From Peptococcaceae bacterium UBA4068 (GTDB taxonomy: Bacteria; Bacillota; Dehalobacteriia; UBA4068): DNA of 64,000 nt. The position numbers were made by a program, and so were the translations under genes. Within the stretch, counting starts at the first letter, position 1; the number at the start of each line of letters is the position of its first letter. Below, piece after piece: positions 35,094 through 43,109 of this stretch. The stretch is taken from the NCBI GenBank assembly GCA_002382665.1, contig DFZA01000005.1, positions 13,077-77,076 on the forward strand, in the 5' to 3' direction. The notes beneath the pieces are model-generated. The model had not been told where the DNA came from, did not search any database, and saw only the letters and a program-made list of their open reading frames with translations.

Positions 35094-35149
35094 AACCAAT
35101 ATTGATATTGAAAAATTTTATTTATCATCTGTTAACGGAGGGATGTTAC

Positions 35150-35707
35150 TTGATTTCCAGTAATGATTTCAAAACCGGCGTTTCTATTGAAATAGACGGC
35201 GATGCCTATATCGTGGTTGAATTCCAGCATGTTAAACCGGGAAAAGGCGCCGCCTTCGTGCGTGCCAAGCTGCGCAATCTGCGGACAGGAGCTGTTGTGG
35301 AGCGCACTTTTAACGCCGGAGAGAAAATGCCCAAGGCTCACTTGGATAGGAGAAATATGCAATATCTCTACCATGACGGCACTTATTATGTGTTTATGGA
35401 TAACGAGAGTTATGAACAAAGCCTATTAACCGAAGAGCAGATGGCCGATTCCAAGAACTATTTGATCGAAAATATGAACATTTCGGTACTGTTTTTCAAA
35501 GGAGATATCATCGGCGTCGATCTACCCTCGCAGGTAGAGCTGGAAGTCATTGAAACCGAGCCCGGTATCAAGGGCGATACTGCCTCCGGCGGCAATAAGC
35601 CCGCCACTTTGCAAACCGGCGCGGTGGTACGGGTTCCGTTCTTTATCAATGTTGGCGATGTAATCCGTGTCAATACCAAGACCGGAGAGTACATTGAAAG
35701 AGTTTAG
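35150..35707 (+). CDS. efp: Elongation factor P
   Basis: 185 aa, exact family length, when read from the TTG at 35150 (GGAGGG 7 nt upstream). The protein then starts MISSNDFKTGVSIEIDGD as EF-P should; longer upstream frames add non-homologous residues. KOW domain I carries the tip lysine in VKPGKGAAFV; two OB domains follow. EF-P relieves ribosome stalling at proline runs. No EF-P-modifying enzyme is encoded nearby. Confidence 0.96.
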   Translation: MISSNDFKTGVSIEIDGDAYIVVEFQHVKPGKGAAFVRAKLRNLRTGAVVERTFNAGEKMPKAHLDRRNMQYLYHDGTYYVFMDNESYEQSLLTEEQMADSKNYLIENMNISVLFFKGDIIGVDLPSQVELEVIETEPGIKGDTASGGNKPATLQTGAVVRVPFFINVGDVIRVNTKTGEYIERV

Positions 35708-35787
35708 TACAAGTTTAGTTGGTTTGTTTTAAAGAAACCGTTTTTAGGTAATACTAGTTTCGTGGTCTATCGGAAGGAGGAATTTGC

Positions 35788-36309
35788 ATGAAAGATTTAC
35801 AACAACAAGTTGCTTATTTGCAAGGTTTGGCCGAAGGTATAGAGGTAGAAAACAGCAAGGAAGGCAAATTAATTCTGGAGATGCTGGATGTTCTTGAGGC
35901 TATGGCCGAGCATATCGCCGGGCTTAGCGACGAACAGTCTGATCTCGAGGATTATCTCGAAGCTGTCGACAGCGATTTGTCCGATCTCGAGGAAGATTTC
36001 TATAATGATGAGGAATGCAGCTGCGACGAGGATGATGATTATGTCGAAGTCGAATGTCCCGAGTGCCACGAGGAAGTATGCTTTGATTCCGACATCCTCT
36101 ATGATGAGGATTTGATTGAGGTTACCTGCCCTTCTTGCGGCGCGGTCGTCTTCTGCAACGATGAAAGCGAAGATTTTGACGATGATGACGACGAAGAAGC
36201 GAATAAGGTAGTTGACATCAAAGAAGAGAAAAAAGAGAAAAAAGAAAAAAAGCAAACTAAAAAATCAAAAAAAGATGATTTAGATTTTGATGATGATCTT
36301 GATCTATAA
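35788..36309 (+). CDS. CD1247-type acidic zinc-ribbon protein
   Basis: 173 aa. N-terminal ~75 residues form a helical domain (KDLQQQVAYLQGLAEGIEV...) of the CD1247 N-terminal family, found after efp in clostridia. Then come two zinc-finger CxxC pairs (VECPECHEE, VTCPSCGAV) and a highly acidic tail ending in a Lys-rich/Asp-rich stretch. Function unknown. GGAGG ribosome site 7 nt before the ATG; a terminator follows. Confidence 0.85.
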   Translation: MKDLQQQVAYLQGLAEGIEVENSKEGKLILEMLDVLEAMAEHIAGLSDEQSDLEDYLEAVDSDLSDLEEDFYNDEECSCDEDDDYVEVECPECHEEVCFDSDILYDEDLIEVTCPSCGAVVFCNDESEDFDDDDDEEANKVVDIKEEKKEKKEKKQTKKSKKDDLDFDDDLDL

Positions 36310-36331
36310 GCTTTAATATACCTGCGATGAT

Positions 36332-36366
36332 AACGGCTGTCCATTGTGGGCAGCCGTTGTTTTTTA
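36332..36366 (+). terminator. Intrinsic terminator after the CD1247-type gene
   Basis: Perfect 11-bp stem AACGGCTGTCC... / GGGCAGCCGTT with a 5-nt loop (one G-T pair), followed by GTTTTTTA. Confidence 0.92.
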
Positions 36367-36454
36367 TTCGACAAAATGATTGATTGCTTTGTTTATCTGG
36401 CATTATGTTCGCTGTCGGGGGTTAGGGTTAGCAACTTGAAGATTTTAGTAACTA

Positions 36455-36483
36455 TTGAGAAAAACTATTGAATATGTTATAAT
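36455..36483 (+). promoter_or_regulatory. Promoter of smpB
   Basis: TTGAGA (36455-36460), 17-nt spacer, TATAAT (36478-36483). Start expected about 25 nt before the smpB ATG. Confidence 0.8.
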
Positions 36484-36515
36484 TAATTTGCGCGGCGAAT
36501 GGAGGAATTAATATT

Positions 36516-36986
36516 ATGGCGCAAGACCAAAAAGTCAAAATCATTTGCGAAAACCGCAAAGCACGCCATGAATATAGCTTTCTTGAGCTGTTTGAGGCCG
36601 GTATCGAGCTGCATGGTACCGAGGTCAAATCGCTTCGCTGCGGCAAAAGCAGTCTGCAAGATGCCTACGCCAGAGTAGAGAACGGTGAGATTTTCATCTA
36701 CAATATGCACATCAGCCCTTACGAAATGGGCAACCGTTTCAATCACGAGCCGAAGCGCAAACGCCGCTTGCTGATGCACAAATCGGAAATCCGGCGGATA
36801 TTTGCATCGGTGAGGGAGAAGGGGTTGACGGCGGTGCCGATCAAAGCCTATTTTTGCGGCAGTCGTGTTAAGCTGGAGATTGCGCTGGCGCAAGGTAAAA
36901 AGCTCTATGACAAGCGGCAGGATTTGATCACCAAAGAGAGCAAACGCGATGTTGAGCGGGCGATGAAGGAAAGGAGTCGTGAATAG
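36516..36986 (+). CDS. smpB: SsrA-binding protein SmpB
   Basis: 156 aa. OB-fold protein with FEAGIELHGTEVKSLRCGK and INMHISPYE-type segments (YNMHISPYEMG), plus the basic C-terminal tail that replaces a codon-anticodon helix during trans-translation. GGAGGAATT before the ATG. Its RNA partner ssrA is encoded 340 nt downstream. Confidence 0.97.
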   Translation: MAQDQKVKIICENRKARHEYSFLELFEAGIELHGTEVKSLRCGKSSLQDAYARVENGEIFIYNMHISPYEMGNRFNHEPKRKRRLLMHKSEIRRIFASVREKGLTAVPIKAYFCGSRVKLEIALAQGKKLYDKRQDLITKESKRDVERAMKERSRE

Positions 36987-36987
36987 T

Positions 36988-37206
36988 ATGGCCTTATTCA
37001 GCAAAAGCAGGGAAGTAGAGCCGGTTGAAGTGGCCGGCAAAGAATTGGTTTGTCCGATCTGTGGCGGCCGTGATTTCTGGCAGCGCGAGACGCAGCTCAA
37101 TACCAGCGGCATGACTTTGCTCGGTCTCGAATGGGCTAATGCCAGCGCTACCAATTATGTTTGCGATTACTGCGGCTATATGTTCTGGTTCCATCCGAAG
37201 CGGTAG
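36988..37206 (+). CDS. Small zinc-ribbon protein (DUF2082-like)
   Basis: 72 aa from ATG 36988, just after the smpB stop; the overlapping GTG at 36979 is too close to AGGAG. Two CxxC knuckles (CPICGGRDFW and CDYCGYMFWF) flank LNTSGMTLLGLEWANASATN, the signature of a small family of presumed nucleic-acid-binding zinc ribbons. Between smpB and ssrA, so perhaps linked to translation; that is a guess. Confidence 0.8.
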   Translation: MALFSKSREVEPVEVAGKELVCPICGGRDFWQRETQLNTSGMTLLGLEWANASATNYVCDYCGYMFWFHPKR

Positions 37207-37325
37207 GCAACAAATCCCTAATGTGGTTTAGTTGTTGCCAGACAGCAGACAGTATGTTTTATCTTATTCCGCCCCACCAGGGGTGAAGCCATTTATTTCC
37301 AGTCAGATCTAGTTTGGCCTATCAT

Positions 37326-37673
37326 GGGGCTGTAACGGTTTCGACGGGGGAAGGATTGGCGAAAGTAGCGAGCCGGCGTTCCATTGGGCCGTAAAACGGT
37401 GGAAACAATTTTAATTGCCAAAAATAATTACGCTTTAGCTGCTTAATTGCAGATAACCCTGCCCTTGGCTCGCCTGTAGGCGAAGAAGTAGGGTCATTAA
37501 TACAGGCTGCTCCGGTGGTATTTCCCCGCACCAACGGAGGAGAATAAGGGGATAGCAAGGCGGCAGGCCGTTTGTGGTCGGCGGCCAAGCGAAACTTAAA
37601 TCGCAAACTACGCTCGAAGAAGCTTTCGTGGGTTCTCTTTCGGACAGGGGTTCGACTCCCCTCAGCTCCACCA
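37326..37673 (+). ncRNA. ssrA: Transfer-messenger RNA (tmRNA)
   Basis: 348 nt. The 5' end GGGGCTGTAACGGTTTCGAC and the 3' end GGGGTTCGACTCCCC-TCAGCTCCACCA pair as the tRNA-like domain. The tag frame at 37417-37446 reads AKNNYALAA then TAA, a proper ALAA-ending degradation tag. It rescues stalled ribosomes with SmpB. A weak upstream promoter (TTGCCA-17-TTTATC) may lie at 37235-37263. The CCA end is genome-encoded, and the DNA immediately downstream is accessory, as usual at this integration hot spot. Confidence 0.97.
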
Positions 37674-37680
37674 AAAAATA

Positions 37681-37717
37681 AGCCCAGCTATTCTGATGGA
37701 TGGCTGGGCTTTTTATT
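37681..37717 (+). terminator. tmRNA terminator
   Basis: AGCCCAGC / GCTGGGCT stem (8 bp, 14-nt loop) then TTTTATTT, 7 nt after the CCA. A similar stem-loop recurs after the Suv3-like gene (54955). Confidence 0.9.
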
Positions 37718-37752
37718 TATTTTTTGGTGCAGTTAAAGGCTTTTTTATATAT

Positions 37753-37809
37753 CTTAAAGAAAAGTACAAAAAAGCGATGAAATATGGTAAAATTTTCATA
37801 AAAGATTAA
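37753..37809 (+). pseudogene. Gene fragment resembling the one at 43176
   Basis: A stop-terminated frame reads LKEKYKKAMKYGKIFIKD. The remnant at 43176-43325 reads FKEKCISFAIKYVKIF in the matching part, and the DNA shares TTAAAGAAAAG and AAATATG-TAAAATTTT. No start or ribosome site; probably a leftover of past insertion at the tmRNA site. Confidence 0.35.
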
Positions 37810-37941
37810 AATTTTAAGTTCAGGAAATGAATTATATATCTGTGTGAGATATTTCTAAAAAACGGAATATTTCTGAACTGGGTATAGCAGTATTGGGTCG
37901 ATGGTCGAAAAATATAAAGAATATTGCGAGGGCAATAATAA

Positions 37942-39678
37942 ATGAATAACCTGAAAAAATATGTTGAGCGTTTTTTTGAGGAGCTTGAAGTTTTTGAAGA
38001 TATCGAACGCAGTCATTGCTGCAAAATATACATTAAACAGGCGCTATTTGAGTTTTTTGACAACGAAACCAAAGAAACCGCTTTTGCGGTATACCGCACG
38101 TTTTTTGACAGCTATCGGATAACGTTGGCTGGCACGTCAAATCCATTTATTGACCTTCTGGATGTTTTGAAAAACTACGAAGAAAACGCCGCCGTACTCA
38201 TAGACAAACAAAGAGACCACTATATTCATTCTGTCAATGTTTTTATTCTTGGCCTTTGTATATATGCACAAAACACAAAATACCGCACTGCTTTTCGAAA
38301 AGCTATCATGAATCAAGAAGAGTATCCGTACGCCTATGATACAAAAAACGAAGAATTCTTTTATCGTTGGGGACTTGCTTCATTGTTCCATGATGTGGGT
38401 TACCCTGTGGAAATTGTCGGGAGGCAGATCAATAAATTCATCGATTTTGCTACGGATGTGGACGGTAAAGCAGAAACTGTCAATGTGCAGCTTTCGTTTG
38501 CTAATTTTGACAAACTCAACTGCATCTGTGAAGTCGTCCCCAAACGTGAATTCACCAGATGCTATTTTGACCGTTATGAGGACAGCATTTATATCGATAT
38601 GCTGAAGCCCATTGATTTATTGGCACATAAAATACATACTTCCCTCGGCGTTGATTTAAAGACAGCTAAGTTTTTTCTTGACGATTTTGTTCATGTGATG
38701 GCGCGGTTTGGGTTTATCGATCACGGTTATTATAGTGCTATTATTGTGTTAAAATGGTACGGCTATTTAATCCAATCGGCAAATTATAGGCCGGAGTACT
38801 TTTTTGGCCCTGTTTTAGACAGCGCTAGCGCCATTTTGCTGCACAATTGCTATAAAAACATCATGCAGAAAAACCCCTTTAACCTCGGTGCGCTTGCTCC
38901 GGTAACGCATCCGATCGCATTTTTGCTGATCCTCTGCGATGAACTTCAGGAATGGAATCGGCAAGCCTACGGCATCAAGGACAAGCTACGTACACTCGCG
39001 GCCGAGGCAAGGCTAGAAATTACGGACGAGAGGCTTAACGTGACGTTTATTACACATAGCGGTTCGTTGCCGACGGATTTCTCACGCAAAAAGAAAAAAC
39101 AGCTTAACAAACTGCTTGCTATGGATGAGTTGTTCGATACGGTTTCTTTGCGTTGCCAAGCGCGTAAAAAACCGATGCTGCCGCAAGTGAGCGATCAAAT
39201 GACTCCGCGTCCGAACCTGAATGACCTTGAAAAACTGGCGCGCGCGATTCATGAACTGTATAATGAAAACCAGCTTGAACGCTATCCTGATCAGCCGCTG
39301 AAATATCCGGATTTTGACAAATTGACGGACTCGTTGAAATATTCCAATCTGCGTCAGGCCATGGATATCCCTGAAAAGCTACGGCAGATGGGCTTTGTTA
39401 TGCGTCCGGCGGACTGTGCGGGAGAAAGCATTATCAGCATCCCGTCGGAATATGTGGAGTATCTTGCCGAGCAGGAGCATGATGCTTGGGTGGCTGAACG
39501 AAAGTCAAGCGGTTGGGTGTTAGGCGACCATGTGGATGCGGGGAAAAAAATTACGCCCTATTTGGTTGCGTATGACAAGCTGCCGGAAGAAATTAAGCAG
39601 CTTGACCGTGATCCGGTAGAGAATATTCCCTTGCTGATTGCACGTATCGGTATGGCTGTATATAAAAGAGGTGAATGA
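37942..39678 (+). CDS. HD-domain phosphohydrolase fused to a RyR domain
   Basis: 578 aa, cytoplasmic, no membrane segment. HD-superfamily core: RDHYIHSVNVF (H93/H96), the HD doublet in SLFHDVGYP (H150-D151), FIDHGYYSA (D260-H261) and a late acid in LLILCDELQEW (D333), a set of metal ligands expected for a phosphohydrolase. The C-terminal ~145 residues match the RyR fold: ARAIHELYNENQ (434-444), SNLRQAMDIPEKL (468-480), YLAEQEHDAWVAERKSSGW (507-525) and ITPYLVAYDKL with LDRDPVENIPLLI. RyR domains in bacteria occur in nucleotide-signalling conflict systems. The stop overlaps the TIR gene start (ATGA), so both are coupled. Function as a cyclic-nucleotide sensor/hydrolase is inference. Confidence 0.85.
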   Translation: MNNLKKYVERFFEELEVFEDIERSHCCKIYIKQALFEFFDNETKETAFAVYRTFFDSYRITLAGTSNPFIDLLDVLKNYEENAAVLIDKQRDHYIHSVNVFILGLCIYAQNTKYRTAFRKAIMNQEEYPYAYDTKNEEFFYRWGLASLFHDVGYPVEIVGRQINKFIDFATDVDGKAETVNVQLSFANFDKLNCICEVVPKREFTRCYFDRYEDSIYIDMLKPIDLLAHKIHTSLGVDLKTAKFFLDDFVHVMARFGFIDHGYYSAIIVLKWYGYLIQSANYRPEYFFGPVLDSASAILLHNCYKNIMQKNPFNLGALAPVTHPIAFLLILCDELQEWNRQAYGIKDKLRTLAAEARLEITDERLNVTFITHSGSLPTDFSRKKKKQLNKLLAMDELFDTVSLRCQARKKPMLPQVSDQMTPRPNLNDLEKLARAIHELYNENQLERYPDQPLKYPDFDKLTDSLKYSNLRQAMDIPEKLRQMGFVMRPADCAGESIISIPSEYVEYLAEQEHDAWVAERKSSGWVLGDHVDAGKKITPYLVAYDKLPEEIKQLDRDPVENIPLLIARIGMAVYKRGE

Positions 39679-41570
39679 GCATGAGACTATTTGATAAGTT
39701 AAAAAAACAAAATGAACAACCTCAACCCCAACCCCAAACGACTCTTGTGCCGAGCGTGGGGAGAATGCCTTTTCCTGCCTACCGTGGCAATGACCCGTAT
39801 ATTTTTATTAGTTACGCTCATCTGGATTACAAAAAAGTTTTTCAGGAAATCAAGGGGTTTAACGAACGTGGTTATAATGTCTGGTACGATGAAGGAATTT
39901 CTCCAGGCAACGAGTGGACGGATGAAATCGCAGATGCTCTGGAAAGATGCTCATTGTTTATTGTATTTATCACGCCGAACTCCGCCGGGTCTCCCAATGT
40001 ACTGAAAGAGGTTAACTTTGCCATTGAAGATAAAAAGCCGCTGATTGCCATCCATCTGGAAGAGACAATGCTGCGTGGTGGACTGAAACTGCAAATCAGT
40101 ACGATCCAGGCCATTCTCAAGTACAAAATGACCGAGGAGGAATATGTCTATAAATATACAACCGCTTTTACAAGATTGGGCATGCAACCCAAGGTAAACG
40201 TCCAGGCAAAAGCTGCGGTACTCGTGTCCTCAGTACCGACTGTTGCCGCGCCGCCGTCAGCAGCTTATGCCGGAGAAATCAGCACGCTCGGCGATTTTAG
40301 AGTAGAACACGGTTTGTTGCGTGAATATCTGGGCAAGGAGCCCCATATTACTTTGCCGGATGAGGTTGAGATCATTGGTCCATCAGCTTTTGGGCAAGGA
40401 CGCCGGTTTCTTGAGACGGTTGATTTGAACAAAACCGGCGCTCTCCTAACCGGCGCTTTTAGCGATTGCCCCAATCTGCGTAAAATAATAATTCCCCATT
40501 CTGTGACAATGATTCAAGAAAAGCCGTTTGTCAATTGTCCCGAATTAACGCTGTATTGTTACCGCAGCCAGCTACCCCCAAATTTTGCAGAGAATTTCGG
40601 CGGAAGAGAAATCATTTATCTGGAAGACGGCCCCACGGGGCAATCTGTCGGCTTGAGTTATGGCGAATGGGGTGGCAAGCAGCGTGAAGCGGAGCGAACA
40701 ATAGAAAATGCTGTATCCGCACCGACATCAGCCGCTGTTTTGGCAGCTGAAGACAGAGTCGTTTTTGCAAGCCCGGAATTACATAGGATTGTATGCGCCC
40801 AATTGGGATGCAGCGAGGATACTGTTTTAACAAGATCCCAGTGTGACAGTGTAACATCTCTTTCGGTATGTGGAAATGCCGTGGGTCGGAAATTTAACGC
40901 CTACACCAACGATGGTTATAATGTTAGGATTGTGCCCATTGCCGGCAGTGGGGATCAAATGGCAACAGTGGGGCGCGGCAGTCTTGACTCCCTTGAGGAC
41001 ATACCCCTATTGCGCAATCTTACAAAACTTACTATTCCCTATCAGAGTGTTTTTGATTTGACACCCTTGGCGAACTCTAAAATAGAGAAGCTGGATTTGT
41101 CTGCTAATATGCTGGGGGGCATTTTGCCATTGACCTCCATGCGCTTTTTAAAGGAACTCAATCTCAGCCACACGCAACTGGATTCTGTCGTTTCGCTTGG
41201 GAATTTTCGTTCTCTTACTCATCTTACCTTTCCGGGGATTTACCAGTCACAATTCGATAAACTCTGTGAAGTCGAAAATGAAAGTCTGACGTGCCTCATC
41301 GTTTCTGGGAGCGGCAAGCTGCAAAGCATCGATAAGATCGGAAACCTCAAAAATCTCGAATCGCTTTACATTGGTGATACGCACGTTACGGATATAGAGC
41401 CGGCACTGTCTCTTCGGTTTTTAAGGCGTTTTGGAATCAGAAATCTGAGAATAGCCGATCTTAGCATCATTAAACAGTTTAACAATTTGGAAGCGCTGGC
41501 AACAGACAAAAAGCAAGAAGAAATCATTGCAGAACAATACGACGGAAAATTCCCCTTTAAGGCCTATTAG
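39675..41570 (+). CDS. TIR-domain protein with BspA-like and leucine-rich repeats
   Basis: 631 aa (ATG 39675; the ATG at 39681 sits better behind AGAGGTG and is an alternative). A Gln/Pro-rich lead is followed by a TIR domain (about 41-165): YIFISYAHLD, WYDEGISPGNEW, SLFIVFITPNSAGSPNVLKE with Glu112 in the position of the NADase catalytic glutamate, and a beta strand PLIAIHLEE. A linker leads to BspA/LRR_5-type repeats (about 205-320; GAFSDCPNLRKIIIP), then a linker and ordinary leucine-rich repeats (about 445-620; IEKLDLSANML, LKELNLSHTQLD, LESLYIGDTHVTD). No NTPase or membrane segment. Expected: NAD+ cleavage or signal synthesis controlled by the LRR part; inferred. Confidence 0.88.
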   Translation: MSMRLFDKLKKQNEQPQPQPQTTLVPSVGRMPFPAYRGNDPYIFISYAHLDYKKVFQEIKGFNERGYNVWYDEGISPGNEWTDEIADALERCSLFIVFITPNSAGSPNVLKEVNFAIEDKKPLIAIHLEETMLRGGLKLQISTIQAILKYKMTEEEYVYKYTTAFTRLGMQPKVNVQAKAAVLVSSVPTVAAPPSAAYAGEISTLGDFRVEHGLLREYLGKEPHITLPDEVEIIGPSAFGQGRRFLETVDLNKTGALLTGAFSDCPNLRKIIIPHSVTMIQEKPFVNCPELTLYCYRSQLPPNFAENFGGREIIYLEDGPTGQSVGLSYGEWGGKQREAERTIENAVSAPTSAAVLAAEDRVVFASPELHRIVCAQLGCSEDTVLTRSQCDSVTSLSVCGNAVGRKFNAYTNDGYNVRIVPIAGSGDQMATVGRGSLDSLEDIPLLRNLTKLTIPYQSVFDLTPLANSKIEKLDLSANMLGGILPLTSMRFLKELNLSHTQLDSVVSLGNFRSLTHLTFPGIYQSQFDKLCEVENESLTCLIVSGSGKLQSIDKIGNLKNLESLYIGDTHVTDIEPALSLRFLRRFGIRNLRIADLSIIKQFNNLEALATDKKQEEIIAEQYDGKFPFKAY

Positions 41571-41735
41571 TTGCAGAGTGTAAAAATGACCAAGTACAAA
41601 CCTGACGGGAATACTTTTGTTTTTGCAGTGACAATATCTAAACAATAAGTTACGGCATCAGAGTGATTTATTGATATGCATTATTAAATACCAGCAGTTT
41701 AAGGTTATCTGGACTTATCTCCTTACATACATATA

Positions 41736-41796
41736 GTCACTGCAAACCCACCTACGAAGACAAAATAGTTCGTATTTGGGTTAAGTCGCTCCACCA
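41736..41796 (+). repeat. Dispersed 61-nt element, copy R1
   Basis: Starts GTCACTGCAAACCCA, ends GCTCCACCA. Internal partial hairpin AACCCA..TACGAA / TTCGTA..TGGGTT. Located 166 nt after the TIR gene, directly before the terminator at 41799. Confidence 0.85.
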
Positions 41797-41798
41797 CG

Positions 41799-41836
41799 TC
41801 GGCATCTAGAAGTTGATTCTAGGTGCCGATTTTTTA
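41799..41836 (+). terminator. Intrinsic terminator following R1
   Basis: 13-bp stem TCGGCATCTAGAA / TTCTAGGTGCCGA (one G-T pair), 5-nt loop, then seven T. Confidence 0.93.
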
Positions 41837-41902
41837 ACTGTAGTGTATAGAAATTTATAGAAATATTAATTAATGTTGAGCTAACTACTCCAGGAGGTAT
41901 TT

Positions 41903-42150
41903 ATGAAGACTTTTTCAATAGAAAGGAAAATAAATGTTCCTCATGATAAAGCATGGGAGTTGCTGGCAATTTCACCAAATCCCCAGGAAAGTCGATTGAA
42001 ATAGTAGTCAAAAATGCAGGTGATCCGGAGAAGTTTGGTGTCGGAGCAGAACGATTAATAACTTTTAATAATATAAGAATAGTTGCTTTTTTGAAAGCCA
42101 TGCCCATACATGAACGTCTTGAATCAATTGACCCTCCAAATTTATCCCCC
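41903..42150 (+). pseudogene. Frameshifted, truncated SRPBCC-family gene
   Basis: ATG 41903 with AGGAGG upstream begins KTFSIERKINVPHDKAWELL, a typical SRPBCC (START-like) N-terminus. The frame then shifts near 41965, where one G seems lost (CTGGCAAT for CTGGGCAAT), and continues in the other frame as GNFTKSPGKSIEIVVKNAG..., RLESIDPPN. The 3' half is gone, replaced at about 42151 by a tRNA-like 3' end. Confidence 0.75.
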
Positions 42151-42174
42151 GTTCAAATCGGGGTGGCGCCTTTA
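42151..42174 (+). repeat. tRNA-3'-end-like remnant, left of terC
   Basis: GTTCAAATCGGGGTGGCGCC then TTTA. T-loop TTCAAAT, 5-nt and 7-nt arms and U73 are spaced as in a tRNA 3' end. 20 of 24 bases match 43110-43133. Possible attachment-site half. Confidence 0.55.
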
Positions 42175-42206
42175 ATAGTATAACGCTATCTTTTGATAAT
42201 TTTGTC

Positions 42207-42238
42207 TTGACTTGTAGGTGCTTTTTAGTTAGTATAGT
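42207..42238 (+). promoter_or_regulatory. Promoter upstream of the Mn riboswitch
   Basis: TTGACT (42207-42212) with TAGTAT 17 nt later (42230-42235), or overlapping TATAGT (42233-42238). Placed just before the riboswitch. Confidence 0.6.
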
Positions 42239-42244
42239 AAGATA

Positions 42245-42340
42245 ATAAAGGGGAGTAGCTACTTCAGTAAAGTCGTCATCTCGGGTGACTTAACCTCGGC
42301 TTTACTGGCAACTAACAAAGTTGTTTGCAAGACCTTTATC
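42245..42340 (+). promoter_or_regulatory. yybP-ykoY manganese riboswitch
   Basis: The conserved 5' piece AAAGGGGAGTAGCT (42248-42261) and 3' piece GCAAGACCTTTAT (42327-42339) close the P1 stem; CTCGGGTGACTTAACCTCGGC lies between. This is the yybP-ykoY motif, which senses Mn2+ and commonly precedes terC or Mn-efflux genes. The 3' P1 strand is also the left arm of the terminator at 42330-42363, so Mn2+ binding should block termination and switch terC on. Confidence 0.88.
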
Positions 42341-42363
42341 TAATTTGATGAAGGTCTTTTTAT
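42330..42363 (+). terminator. Riboswitch-controlled terminator
   Basis: AGACCTT / AAGGTCT stem, 14-nt loop, then TTTTTAT. Mutually exclusive with riboswitch P1. Confidence 0.88.
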
Positions 42364-42392
42364 ATGTCTTCATTAAAGGGGGGGGACTACAA

Positions 42393-43070
42393 ATCGAACA
42401 TTTATCATCTGAATTATTCATGAGTGTTATATCTATCATTTTGATCGACCTTGTTCTAGGTGGTGACAACGCGATTGTTATTGGCATGGCTGCTCGTAAT
42501 CTACCGCGCAATATGCAAAAGCAAGTAATTATTTTAGGTACTATTGGTGCTGTTATTATCCGTATTATTGCTACTGTGGTAATAGTTTGGTTCCTGAAAA
42601 TTCCTGGGATTCAATTAGTCGGCGGATTAGTGCTTCTGTTTATAGCTTATAAATTAGTGAGGGATAAGAAAAAAGAAACATGTACTGAAAAAGAGTGCAC
42701 TGGTTTTTGGTCGGCTATTGGCACCATTATGATTGCAGATGCTGCTATGGGTATAGATAACATTCTAGCAGTAGCCGGAGCTGCCCATGGGAGTATGCTA
42801 GTAGTCATCTTTGGTTTGGCAGTAAGTATTCCTATTGTTGTCTGGGGAAGTACTCTTGTGATTAAATTGATCGATCGTTTTCCTGTGATTATTTATGCTG
42901 GGGCTGCAGTAATTGCATACACAGCTGCAGGTATGATTATCAAAGAGCCTTGGATTGCACAGCAATTGATTGGATATCCTGCTTTGAATTGGATTATCGT
43001 AATTGTCGCAGTAATTGGGATTATTTTAAGCGGTCTAATAACTAAAAAGCATAGCAATCTTAGTGACTAA
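42393..43070 (+). CDS. TerC-family membrane protein (Mn2+/metal export)
   Basis: About 225 aa, seven predicted membrane helices. The acidic pairs LVLGGDNAIVIGM and AMGIDNILAVAGAAHG are the TerC metal/substrate signatures; a Cys pair lies in ETCTEKECTG. TerC proteins under this riboswitch relieve Mn excess or load exported metalloproteins. Start is uncertain: no ATG/GTG/TTG lies 5-10 nt after the GGGGGGGG site (about 42379); an ATC codon at 42393 fits homologous N-termini, and the first ATG (42420) would drop about nine residues. Possibly a rare start codon or a mutated start. Flanked by tRNA-like remnants. Confidence 0.85.
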   Translation: MEHLSSELFMSVISIILIDLVLGGDNAIVIGMAARNLPRNMQKQVIILGTIGAVIIRIIATVVIVWFLKIPGIQLVGGLVLLFIAYKLVRDKKKETCTEKECTGFWSAIGTIMIADAAMGIDNILAVAGAAHGSMLVVIFGLAVSIPIVVWGSTLVIKLIDRFPVIIYAGAAVIAYTAAGMIIKEPWIAQQLIGYPALNWIIVIVAVIGIILSGLITKKHSNLSD

Positions 43071-43109
43071 TTAGCTTACCAAAGGGTGAAAACTGCAATT
43101 CATTTAACT

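Noticed and set aside
41736..41796. R1 as a complete tRNA gene
   Set aside because: The TTCG loop and CTCCACCA tail are not separated by 5+7 nt, and no cloverleaf folds; only an imperfect single hairpin is possible.
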